From an uncultured Steroidobacter sp. (GTDB lineage Bacteria > Pseudomonadota > Gammaproteobacteria > Steroidobacterales > Steroidobacteraceae): a stretch of 13,817 bases of DNA. The translations under genes and the position numbers were made by a program. A model generated the notes under the pieces. It was not told the DNA's origin. It did not search any database and saw only the letters and a program-made list of their open reading frames with translations. Below, one piece after another: positions 1-6,891 of the stretch (positions are counted from its first letter, which is position 1; each line of letters opens with the position of its first letter). Where the stretch lies: positions 1 through 13,817 of the forward strand of contig NZ_CALFXI010000112.1 of assembly GCF_937958065.1 (NCBI RefSeq), in the 5' to 3' direction.

Positions 1-1
1 G

Positions 2-310
2 ATCGTGGCCGAGGGCTTCGAGCGCATCCACCGCACCAACCTGATCGGCATGGGGGTGCTGCCGCTGGAGTTCAAGCCGGGCGTGAATCGCAAGACGCTG
101 AACATCGACGGCACGGAAACCTTCGATGTCGTCGGCGAGCGCAAGCCGCGCGCGGATCTGACGCTGGTGATTCATCGCAAGAGTGGCGAGCGCGTCGAAG
201 TCCCCGTGACTTGCCGTCTCGACACCGCCGAAGAAGTGTCGATCTATGAAGCCGGCGGCGTGCTGCAACGGTTTGCGCAGGACTTCCTCGAATCGTCCAA
301 GGTGGCTTGA
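2..310 (+). CDS. acnD: 2-methylcitrate dehydratase AcnD, C-terminal end (5' truncated by window)
   Basis: AcnD is the Fe-S aconitase-family enzyme of the methylcitrate cycle. It dehydrates 2-methylcitrate to a trans-2-methylaconitate-type product that PrpF must isomerise. Only the last 102 codons are visible, and the frame is open to the left edge. The fragment begins with the aconitase swivel-domain block IVAEGFERIHRTNLIGMGVL, which supplies substrate-contacting residues, and ends in a C-terminus rich in CRLDTAEEVSIYEAGG-type sequence. That tail, and prpF starting 2 nt after the stop, favour AcnD over housekeeping aconitase AcnA. The 4Fe-4S cysteines and the rest of the prp operon lie outside the window. 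The aconitase-family call is near certain; the AcnD assignment rests mainly on context. Confidence 0.9.
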   Translation: MVAEGFERIHRTNLIGMGVLPLEFKPGVNRKTLNIDGTETFDVVGERKPRADLTLVIHRKSGERVEVPVTCRLDTAEEVSIYEAGGVLQRFAQDFLESSKVA

Positions 311-312
311 GC

Positions 313-1503
313 ATGGCGCACGCACCGCAAATCAAAATCCCCGCCACGTACATGCGTGGCGGCACGAGCAAGGGAGTGTTCTTCCGCCTGCAGGATCTGC
401 CCGCGGCGGCTCAGGTGCCTGGCGCGGCACGCGACGCCTTGCTGCAGCGTGTGATCGGCAGCCCCGACCCTTACGGCAAGCAGATCGATGGCATGGGCGG
501 TGCGACCTCCAGCACCAGCAAGACCGTGATCGTGTCCAGGAGCAGCAGAGCGGATCACGATATCGATTATCTGTTCGGCCAGGTGTCCATCGACAAACCG
601 TTCGTCGATTGGAGCGGCAACTGCGGCAACCTGTCCGCGGCGGTCGGTCCGTTCGCCATCAGCAATGGCTTGATCGATGCCAGCCGCATTCCCAGCAATG
701 GCACGGTCAGCGTGCGCGTCTGGCAGGCGAACATCGGCAAGACCATCGTTGCGCACGTGCCCATCACCGATGGCGTCGTGCAGGAGACAGGCGACTTCGA
801 GCTGGACGGCGTCACGTTCCCGGCGGCTGAAGTGCAGCTGGAGTTCCTCGATCCCGCGGCCGATGAAGAAGGCGCGGGCGGCTCGATGTTTCCTACCGGA
901 AACTTGATCGATGATCTCGAAGTGCCCGGCCTCGGCACGCTCGAGGCGACCTTGATCAACGCCGGCATCCCGACCATCTTCGTCAATGCCGATGCCATCG
1001 GCTACACCGGTATCGAGTTGCAGGAAGCGATCAACAGCGACGGCAAAGCGCTCGCGATGTTTGAAAACATTCGCGCGCACGGCGCCATTCGCATGGGGCT
1101 GATCAAAACGCTCGAAGAGGCCGCCAAGCGTCAGCACACGCCGAAAGTTGCATTCGTCGCGCCGCCCAAGAGCTATGTTTCTTCCAGCGGCAAGCACGTG
1201 CAGGCCAGCGACATCGATCTGCTGGTGCGCGCGCTGTCGATGGGCAAACTGCATCACGCGATGATGGGCACGGCCGCAGTTGCGATCGGCACGGCAGCCG
1301 CCATTCCCGGCACGCTGGTGAATCTCGCGGCGGGCGGAGGAGAGCGGAACACGGTCCGCTTCGGTCATCCGTCCGGCACGCTGCGGGTCGGCGCCGAAGC
1401 CAGCAAGGTCGACGGCGAATGGACGGTCACCAAGGCCATCATGAGCCGCAGCGCGCGTGTCCTGATGGAAGGCTGGGTGCGCATTCCCGGCGACTCTTAT
1501 TGA
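313..1503 (+). CDS. prpF: 2-methylaconitate cis-trans isomerase PrpF
   Basis: PrpF converts trans-2-methylaconitate made by AcnD into the cis isomer, which is then hydrated to 2-methylisocitrate in propionate breakdown. It is a soluble protein of the diaminopimelate-epimerase fold. The protein is 396 aa, normal for the family. Near the N-terminus is the RGGTSKGVFF motif. Two residues matching the catalytic pair described for Shewanella PrpF (K73, C107) are seen as Lys70 (in TSSTSK) and Cys104 (in SGNCGN), with the same spacing. A second glycine-rich block, PTGN, lies near residue 195. The start is ATG 313, preceded by AAGGTGG at 299-305. A TTG 6 nt upstream is in frame but less likely. The gene follows acnD by 2 nt and is translationally linked to it. 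A GC-rich hairpin follows. Confidence 0.95.
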   Translation: MAHAPQIKIPATYMRGGTSKGVFFRLQDLPAAAQVPGAARDALLQRVIGSPDPYGKQIDGMGGATSSTSKTVIVSRSSRADHDIDYLFGQVSIDKPFVDWSGNCGNLSAAVGPFAISNGLIDASRIPSNGTVSVRVWQANIGKTIVAHVPITDGVVQETGDFELDGVTFPAAEVQLEFLDPAADEEGAGGSMFPTGNLIDDLEVPGLGTLEATLINAGIPTIFVNADAIGYTGIELQEAINSDGKALAMFENIRAHGAIRMGLIKTLEEAAKRQHTPKVAFVAPPKSYVSSSGKHVQASDIDLLVRALSMGKLHHAMMGTAAVAIGTAAAIPGTLVNLAAGGGERNTVRFGHPSGTLRVGAEASKVDGEWTVTKAIMSRSARVLMEGWVRIPGDSY

Positions 1504-1513
1504 ATGAAGCACA

Positions 1514-1540
1514 CGGCGCGGCAGCCAGCCGCGCCGATTT
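1514..1540 (+). terminator. Probable terminator of the prp operon
   Basis: A perfect 9-bp stem, CGGCGCGGC at 1514-1522 with GCCGCGCCG at 1528-1536, has a 5-nt loop (AGCCA). It starts 10 nt after the prpF stop. The T tract behind it is short (ATTTG), so termination may be incomplete. It lies between two unrelated functions, which supports the call. Confidence 0.6.
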
Positions 1541-1555
1541 GTGACGGCGGTCACG
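1540..1555. promoter_or_regulatory. Candidate CRP/Vfr/Clp-family binding site upstream of flagellin
   Basis: TGTGA at 1540-1544 and TCACG at 1551-1555 are separated by 6 nt. This matches 9 of 10 bases of the CRP consensus TGTGA-N6-TCACA, centred on a GTGAC-N4-GTCAC palindrome. It sits between the prpF hairpin and the flagellin gene. Its centre is roughly 64 nt before the start point expected from the proposed flagellin promoter, a spacing typical of class I activation. The sequence match is seen; the function is inferred. Confidence 0.45.
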
Positions 1556-1578
1556 AAAAATCCCCGGCCGTCGCCATT

Positions 1579-1605
1579 TAAGAACTCCGAACGACCCGCC
1601 GCCTT
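1579..1605 (+). promoter_or_regulatory. Weak sigma28 (FliA-type) promoter candidate for flagellin
   Basis: TAAG at 1579-1582 and GCCGCCTT at 1598-1605 are exactly 15 nt apart, the spacing of TAAA-N15-GCCGATAA. Only 7 of 12 consensus bases match, because the right half of the -10 box is poor. The 14 nt from 1578 match the -35 region in front of fliM at 10 positions, which supports use by the same sigma factor. A start near 1612 would leave a leader of about 60 nt. Confidence 0.3.
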
Positions 1606-1660
1606 CAAGGACTGAGAGCGCGAGGAACTGATTGGTGTCGCGCTCAAGACGACAACCACC

Positions 1661-1665
1661 AGGAG
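1661..1665 (+). promoter_or_regulatory. Strong Shine-Dalgarno site of flagellin
   Basis: AGGAG lies 6 nt before ATG 1672 and fixes the flagellin start. It is the strongest ribosome-binding site in the window, fitting the high output needed for a filament protein. Confidence 0.85.
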
Positions 1666-1671
1666 TTCAAC

Positions 1672-2553
1672 ATGCTTTCGCTTCACACTAACGCTGCTGC
1701 GCTGTCTTCGCAGAATGCGGTCGGCAACACCCAGAAGTCCCTGACCACCTCTTTGACCCGCCTCGGCACCGGCTATCGCGTCAACAGCGCGATGGACGAC
1801 GCCGCCGGCCTGCAGATCGCGACCCGTCTGGACGCCCAGACCCGCGGCATGGCCGTCGCTCAGCGCAACACCCAGAACGGCATCTCCATGATGCAGACCG
1901 CCGAAGGCGCGTTCTCGGAAATGACCAACGTGCTGCTGCGTATGAAGGATCTGGCGACCGAAGCGTACAACGCCTCGTCGACGACCGATGACGTGGCCGC
2001 GCTGCAGGCCGAATTCGACGCGCTGGGCCTGGAGTTGAGCAACATCTTCCGTACCACGTCGTTCGGCGGTCAGCGTCTGTTCTCGGACGGCACCAACACC
2101 GACGGTACCGGCGGCCTGTTGTCCACGGCGATCACGTTCCAGATCGGCGCCAGCGCCGACGAAACGATGGATGTCGACACCGAGACCAGCCTGGGCGATC
2201 TCGCCACTGCGCTCGCTGACGTGAGCGCGAACTATGCGGGCTTCGCCACTCCGTCGGATGGCACGGAATTGACGGGTGACAACGGCATCATCACCACGAT
2301 CAACGATGCGTTGACGGAAGTGGGCACGGTGCGTGCGCAGCTCGGTGCTGCTTCGAACCGCCTCGAGCACGTGTACAACAACCTCGGCAACATGATCCAG
2401 AACACGACCGCTTCCAAGGGTCGCATCATGGACGTGGACTACGCCCTGGAAACGTCGAACTCGACCAGCAAGCAGCTGCTGTTGCAGGCTGGTACGTCGG
2501 CCCTCAAGCAGAGCAGCAGCCTGTCGCAGCTGGTGATGTCTCTGATGCAGTAA
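1672..2553 (+). CDS. fliC: Flagellin, short lateral (LafA-like) type
   Basis: This is the filament subunit, exported through the flagellar type III apparatus and polymerised outside the cell. It is 293 aa with no cysteine. The N-terminal D0/D1 helices (about 1-135) open with MLSLHTNAAALSSQN and contain NSAMDDAAGLQIATRL (38-53). The C-terminal D1/D0 part (about 215-293) carries LGAASNRLEHVYNNL and RIMDVDYALETSN and ends LVMSLMQ. The variable part (about 140-210) is small, so large surface D2/D3 domains are absent. The LSLHTN start and GLQIATRL wording recall lateral flagellins (LafA, LSMHTN...GLQIANRL) more than polar or FliC flagellins; that comparison is from memory. The gene stands alone with its own leader and a strong terminator. 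No FliD, FliS or second flagellin is nearby. Flagellin identity is certain; the lateral subtype is likely. Confidence 0.97.
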   Translation: MLSLHTNAAALSSQNAVGNTQKSLTTSLTRLGTGYRVNSAMDDAAGLQIATRLDAQTRGMAVAQRNTQNGISMMQTAEGAFSEMTNVLLRMKDLATEAYNASSTTDDVAALQAEFDALGLELSNIFRTTSFGGQRLFSDGTNTDGTGGLLSTAITFQIGASADETMDVDTETSLGDLATALADVSANYAGFATPSDGTELTGDNGIITTINDALTEVGTVRAQLGAASNRLEHVYNNLGNMIQNTTASKGRIMDVDYALETSNSTSKQLLLQAGTSALKQSSSLSQLVMSLMQ

Positions 2554-2599
2554 TGGTGAGCGCGCCGTGGTCCTGATGGCACGGCACTCACGCGACACG

Positions 2600-2632
2600 G
2601 GAGCCAGTCCGTGAAAACGGCTGGCTCCTTTT
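2600..2632 (+). terminator. Intrinsic terminator after flagellin
   Basis: The outer stem GGAGCCAG (2600-2607) pairs with CTGGCTCC (2621-2628). The inner stem CCGT (2609-2612) pairs with ACGG (2617-2620). One T (2608) is bulged and the loop is GAAA, a stable GNRA tetraloop. TTTTG TTT follows. It sits 47 nt after the flagellin stop and 31 nt before the next gene. Confidence 0.9.
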
Positions 2633-2654
2633 GTTTATAACGAGATGGCTACCT

Positions 2655-2659
2655 GGGGA
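2655..2659 (+). promoter_or_regulatory. Shine-Dalgarno site deciding the start of the FliK-like gene
   Basis: GGGGA lies 4 nt before ATG 2664. An in-frame TTG at 2631 is inside the terminator T tract with no ribosome-binding site, and another ATG at 2645 is out of frame. ATG 2664 is therefore the best start. Confidence 0.6.
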
Positions 2660-2663
2660 CGAG

Positions 2664-3656
2664 ATGGCTGTGGTTGAAAGAGTCGCCGCGATCGTACAGC
2701 CGCGAGTGACACAGCAGCGTACCGGCGAGCGCAAACAGCTGCCGACGCCCGGTGACACGCTGCTGCTGACACTGGCCGATGCCGCCGGCGACGATCTGCT
2801 CGTGACCATGGCCAACGGCACCGAGCTGCGCCTGGTGGGATTGAACAAGCTGGGCGAAGGGCTGCGGCCCGGCGATACCTTGCTGATGCAAGTGCTGGCC
2901 ACCGAGCCGCAGCTGGAGCTGGCCTTTCGCGAAGCGCCGAATGGGAACGCGAACGGCAGCTCGGCACCGCCCCTGACTCAATACAAAGCGATGCAGCTGG
3001 ATCAAGCCGTGCTGAAGCAGATCGCGTGGCAATTGCCCGACCCCGCGGTTCTGGCGACTTCATGGCGAGCGCTCGCGCAGGATCATTGGACCCGTCCGCC
3101 GGGTTACGCCAGCGCCGATCAGGCGGGCGCGCGAACAGGTACGGCTGCCTTGTTCCGCGAAACCATGTTCACACCGAACCCGACCGTACACGATCGCTGG
3201 TTGCTGCCGGTGTACGCGTGGGCGGGAATGCAGCTGATGTTACGTCTGGTCGTAGCCATCGATCGGGCGCGTCGCAAGCCAGTGCGTCGTGGTTTGCCGT
3301 TGGCGCTGCAGCTCGGACTCTCGCCACCGACGATGGGCGGCATCGTGCTGCACGTCCAATCCTCGGACGACGATGTGGAATTATTGGTCGCCTGCGAGCA
3401 GCGTCCCAGTCTGCTCGCGGTTCAGCAGGCGCTGCCCGGCATCGCTTCGGCGTTGAGCCGCGCCGGTCTGCGGCTGCGGCGAGCGCAGGTTACGCAGGGC
3501 AATGCGCTGCTCAGTGTCGTGAACGAAAACTCATCGAGCATGCTGCCGCCGCATCTCATCGTCGAGCTGCCGTCGGCGTCGCTGTTTCGAGCCGCGGCCG
3601 AAGCCGCGATCGTGATCCTGCAGCTGCGGCCGCGCGCCGAGCTCAACTCTCGTTGA
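2664..3656 (+). CDS. Putative flagellar hook-length control (FliK-like) protein
   Basis: The protein is 330 aa, with no signal peptide or clear membrane segment. Residues about 30-90 form a beta-rich block with two similar PGDTLL...V phrases (29-34 and 69-74) and LATEPQLELAF, of the kind seen in N-terminal parts of many FliK proteins. Residues about 100-205 are unassigned. Residues about 210-277 follow the FliK C-terminal (Flg_hook) pattern: hydrophobic strand, LSPPTMGGIVLHV in place of LxPxxLGxVxVxL, a strand ending in ELLVACEQRPSLLAVQQALP, then SALSRAGLRL. A hydrophobic stretch follows at 297-322. FliK secreted into the growing hook measures its length and, through FlhB, switches export to filament proteins. 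Position between flagellin and flhA supports a flagellar role. The usual Gln/Pro-rich FliK length is missing, so it is short and divergent. It could instead be an unknown flagellar accessory protein. Confidence 0.6.
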   Translation: MAVVERVAAIVQPRVTQQRTGERKQLPTPGDTLLLTLADAAGDDLLVTMANGTELRLVGLNKLGEGLRPGDTLLMQVLATEPQLELAFREAPNGNANGSSAPPLTQYKAMQLDQAVLKQIAWQLPDPAVLATSWRALAQDHWTRPPGYASADQAGARTGTAALFRETMFTPNPTVHDRWLLPVYAWAGMQLMLRLVVAIDRARRKPVRRGLPLALQLGLSPPTMGGIVLHVQSSDDDVELLVACEQRPSLLAVQQALPGIASALSRAGLRLRRAQVTQGNALLSVVNENSSSMLPPHLIVELPSASLFRAAAEAAIVILQLRPRAELNSR

Positions 3657-5756
3657 TCATCCCAGCGAACCGATGATGCTGATGTCCCTGTGCTCTGGAA
3701 TCTCGTTATACGAAAGCACGGCCAGGCCGGGAGCAAACAACCGGGCGTATCGTGCGAGCAGCGGGCGAATCTGCGGCATCACGAGCAGCAGCGGAGGCAC
3801 GCCTTGTTGCTTCATCTGCTCGCGCATCACCGGCATGTTGGTCTGCAGCTGCGACAGCAGATTCGGATCGACCGGATAATTGTCCAGGGCCACCTTGCCC
3901 GATTGGGTCGCTTGATTGAGCGAGCCCAGCAACATGTTCTCCAGCTCGCCGGTGAGATTGAACGCCTTCATCTGCGGCGATTTGCCCAGAATCGAGCTGA
4001 CGATCTGCCGGCGCAGGGCGCAGCGCACCTCGGCGGCGAGCAGAATGGGATCCTTGGTGGTCTCCGAGCTTTCCAGCAGCGTCGTGGCGATCGGCACGAT
4101 GTCTTTCAGCGAGACGTTCTCCGCCAGCAGCAGCCGGAACACTTTCAACAGCTGGCTATGCGTGAGTGCCTTCTCGACCGCGGCCGACAACTTCGGCGAC
4201 AGCGCCCCCAGTCGTTCGAGCAGAGCAGGCACGTCCTCGTGACGAATCAGCTCCGACAGATGCTCGCGTACCAGCTTGGACACATGCGTCGCAATCACGC
4301 TGGCGCCATCGACGACCTGATAACCCAGGCCCAGCGCATTGGCGCGCTCGGACGCCGCGATCCAGATGACCGGCATGCCATAGGCCGGCTCGACACCCGG
4401 AATCCCGTCGATCGTGCCGTACACCTGCGCCGAAGCGATCGCCATCAGCTTGTCCGGCTGAATCTCCGCCTCGGCGATCACGCTGCCATTGAGCAGCACC
4501 GAATACTGAGTGGGCGGCAAGGTGAGATCGTCACGCACGCCGATGGGCGGCAGCAGCAGGCCCATGGATTCGCTGATCTGCTGACGAATGCCTTTGAGCC
4601 GGCCATCGAGCGGCGCGCCCTGACCCCGATCGATCAGATTCACCAGCTTGTAGCCGACGCTCACCGTGAGCGGCTCGACGAACGGCAGGCTGCGCCAGTC
4701 CAGCTCGGGCGCCGGCTGCGCGAGGATCGCGGCCTCGGCCGCTGCATTCTCATCGGGCTTGGCGATCGCATGCTTGGTCATCCGCCACGCGGCGAATGCC
4801 AGCACGGCCGCAAACGTCAGGAAGGTCAGCCAGGGCATGCCGGGGATCAAACCCAGCACCAGCATCATGCAGGCCGCGCCCCACAGCACGCTCGGCGACG
4901 CGAGCATCTGCGAGCCGACCTGCTGTTCGAAATCGCCCGAGTCGCTGATGCGCGTGACGATGATCGCCGCGGCGGCCGACAGCAGCAGCGCCGGGATCTG
5001 CGCGACCAGGCCGTCACCGATGGTGAGCAGGGCGTACAGCTTGAAGGCTTCGCCGAACGACAGACCGTGCATCAGCGAGCCGATGATCACGCCGCCGACC
5101 ATGTTGATCAGCAGCACCAGGATGCCGGCGATGGCGTCGCCGCGCACGAACTTCGAGGCACCGTCCATGGAGCCGTAGAAGTCCGCTTCCATGGCGACTT
5201 CGCGACGCCGCTGCTGGGCTTTCTCCTGATTGATCAGGCCGGCGTTCAGGTCCGCGTCGATGGCCATCTGCTTGCCCGGCAGCGCGTCCAGCGTGAAGCG
5301 CGCCGACACTTCGGAGATGCGCTCGGCGCCCTTGGTCACGACCGCGAAGTTGATGATCATCAGAATGACGAACACCACCAGGCCGACCACGAAGTTGCCG
5401 CCGATCACCACATGACCGAACGCTTCGATGACGCTGCCGGCCGCGTGCGTACCTTCATGGCCATGCAGCAGGACGACGCGCGTGGAGGCGACGTTCAGTG
5501 CCAGTCGCATCAACGTCGTGGCGAGAATGATGGTCGGGAAGACCGTGAAATCCAGCGGGCGGCGCGCGGTGACGCTGACCAGCACCACGATCAATGCGAG
5601 CACGATGTTGAACGTGAACAGCACGTCCAGCAGCACCGGCGGCAGCGGCAGGATGATCATTGCCAGCAGCGCCATCAGGAACAGCGGCACGGCCGCGCGA
5701 TGCTGGCGGAGCGAGTGGGCGGTGCGGCTCAGAAAACTGTCGGACGGGGCGCTCAT
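3657..5756 (-). CDS. flhA: Flagellar export gate protein FlhA
   Basis: FlhA forms the nonameric export-gate ring that couples proton motive force to secretion and receives substrate-chaperone complexes. It is 699 aa, the usual length. The N-terminal half holds about eight membrane helices beginning near residue 22. The FHIPEP signature is intact at about 153-173 (TLDALPGKQMAIDADLNAG). RGDAIAG contains Asp207, matching the conserved Asp208 of Salmonella FlhA. From about 350 the protein is the soluble docking domain, ending with SYNEIPEHRDISIIGSLG, typical of FlhA C-termini. The start is ATG 5756, 6 nt after the flhB stop. It is the last gene of the fliM-flhA operon, and its stop codon directly abuts that of the convergent FliK-like gene. 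The conserved motifs look functional. Confidence 0.98.
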   Translation of the reverse strand: MSAPSDSFLSRTAHSLRQHRAAVPLFLMALLAMIILPLPPVLLDVLFTFNIVLALIVVLVSVTARRPLDFTVFPTIILATTLMRLALNVASTRVVLLHGHEGTHAAGSVIEAFGHVVIGGNFVVGLVVFVILMIINFAVVTKGAERISEVSARFTLDALPGKQMAIDADLNAGLINQEKAQQRRREVAMEADFYGSMDGASKFVRGDAIAGILVLLINMVGGVIIGSLMHGLSFGEAFKLYALLTIGDGLVAQIPALLLSAAAAIIVTRISDSGDFEQQVGSQMLASPSVLWGAACMMLVLGLIPGMPWLTFLTFAAVLAFAAWRMTKHAIAKPDENAAAEAAILAQPAPELDWRSLPFVEPLTVSVGYKLVNLIDRGQGAPLDGRLKGIRQQISESMGLLLPPIGVRDDLTLPPTQYSVLLNGSVIAEAEIQPDKLMAIASAQVYGTIDGIPGVEPAYGMPVIWIAASERANALGLGYQVVDGASVIATHVSKLVREHLSELIRHEDVPALLERLGALSPKLSAAVEKALTHSQLLKVFRLLLAENVSLKDIVPIATTLLESSETTKDPILLAAEVRCALRRQIVSSILGKSPQMKAFNLTGELENMLLGSLNQATQSGKVALDNYPVDPNLLSQLQTNMPVMREQMKQQGVPPLLLVMPQIRPLLARYARLFAPGLAVLSYNEIPEHRDISIIGSLG

Positions 5757-5762
5757 GTCGGG

Positions 5763-6887
5763 CTACCCTTCGAAACGTGGGAATGAAAGATCGCTGGGCA
5801 GCGTCGGCAACGCGTTGCGACGGCCCTTGCGGAAAGCCTGGATCTGCAGCACGTACGCCAGCACGCTGGCGACGGCTTCGTACAACGCCGCCGGAATCTG
5901 CTGATTCACCTGGCTGGTGTTGTAGATGGCGCGCGCCAGCGGCGGCAACGTCACGACTTCGACGTCGTGCTGGATCGCGACAGCCTTGATGTACAACGCC
6001 ATCTCGTCGACGCCCTTGGCGACGACGAACGGCGCCTGCGCGCGCTTCTCGTCGTACTTCACCGCGACGGCGTAATGCTCGGGATTCACGATGACCACAT
6101 CCGCGGTCGGCACCGCTTTGCGGACGGCGCCGCGTGACATCTTCTGCTGGATCTGGCGGATGCGTTGTTTGATCTCGGGCCGGCCTTCGGCGGTCTTGTG
6201 CTCTTCCTTGACCTCGCGCTTGGTCATGCGCTGCTCACGCAGGAACACGAAGCTCTGGATGGGCAGGTCGATCAGAGCGAAGACGATGAACACCGCGCAT
6301 AGCGACATGACACCGGCGAGCATCAGGTCCGCGGCGCCCTGGATCGCTTCGGGCAGGGGGCGGGTCTGCAGTTGCAGAAAGTCGGCGACGTTGCCGCGAG
6401 CCACCCACCACAAGGTCGCGATCAGCACCGCCGCCTTGAGCATCGAGGCGAGCGTCTCGATCAGATGGCGCTGACTGAACATGCGCTTGAAATAGGAGAG
6501 GGGATTGAGCTTGTCGAAGCGCGGCTTCAACGGCGTCAGGCTCAGCACCGGGCCGCCCGGAAACAACGAGCCGAGCGCCACCAGCAACGGCAGGATCAAC
6601 AGCGGCAGCACCATCTTGAACAGCAGCGTCATGCAGGAGGAGAACAGCGTGGAGTTCGCATTCTCCAGATCCCCGGGCTGCGGCATCGCCACGAAGCTGC
6701 GCGCGAACAGCTGGCGAAAATCCTCCAGATAGCCGGGCAGCAGAAACACCGTCAGCTGCAGGCACAGAAAGATGCCGATCGCGGTGGTCCAGTCGCGCGA
6801 GCGTGCAACCTGACCCTTCTCGCGGGATTTCTTCAGCTTCTGCGCGGAGGCTTTTTCGCTCTTGTCGTCCTGTGGGGTTTCGGCCAT
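5763..6887 (-). CDS. flhB: Flagellar export gate / specificity switch protein FlhB
   Basis: FlhB is the export-gate subunit whose cytoplasmic domain cleaves itself and switches export from rod/hook to filament proteins. It is 374 aa, near the usual 350-385. The N-terminus is charged (DKSEKASAQKLKKSREKGQVARS), followed by four membrane helices between about 34 and 215. The linker RMTKREVKEEHK is conserved. The autocleavage motif is N268-P269-E270-H271, at the expected place (Salmonella NPTH begins at 269) but with Glu instead of Thr. The C-terminal part continues with PPLARAIYNTSQVNQQIP, conserved in the family. The start ATG 6887 is 4 nt after the fliR stop, so translation is probably coupled. 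Cleavage occurs between Asn and Pro, which are both kept. Confidence 0.98.
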   Translation of the reverse strand: MAETPQDDKSEKASAQKLKKSREKGQVARSRDWTTAIGIFLCLQLTVFLLPGYLEDFRQLFARSFVAMPQPGDLENANSTLFSSCMTLLFKMVLPLLILPLLVALGSLFPGGPVLSLTPLKPRFDKLNPLSYFKRMFSQRHLIETLASMLKAAVLIATLWWVARGNVADFLQLQTRPLPEAIQGAADLMLAGVMSLCAVFIVFALIDLPIQSFVFLREQRMTKREVKEEHKTAEGRPEIKQRIRQIQQKMSRGAVRKAVPTADVVIVNPEHYAVAVKYDEKRAQAPFVVAKGVDEMALYIKAVAIQHDVEVVTLPPLARAIYNTSQVNQQIPAALYEAVASVLAYVLQIQAFRKGRRNALPTLPSDLSFPRFEG

Positions 6888-6891
6888 GGCG

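Noticed and set aside
307..312. TTG 307 as the prpF start
   Set aside because: It overlaps the acnD stop, and ATG 313 has a well spaced AAGGTGG.
2577..2591. Perfect TGGCACG (-24 sigma54 element) after the flagellin stop
   Set aside because: The -12 element at the right spacing reads TCAC instead of TTGC, so the essential GC is missing, and a strong terminator follows at once.
244..2598. 784-codon open frame on the minus strand opposite prpF and flagellin
   Set aside because: It lies antisense to two certain genes, has Arg/His/Gln-rich low-information sequence typical of high-GC shadow frames, and shows no domain.
3690..5786. 698-codon open frame on the plus strand opposite flhA
   Set aside because: It is an exact antisense shadow of flhA with repetitive His/Gln/Arg composition; flhA has all family motifs.
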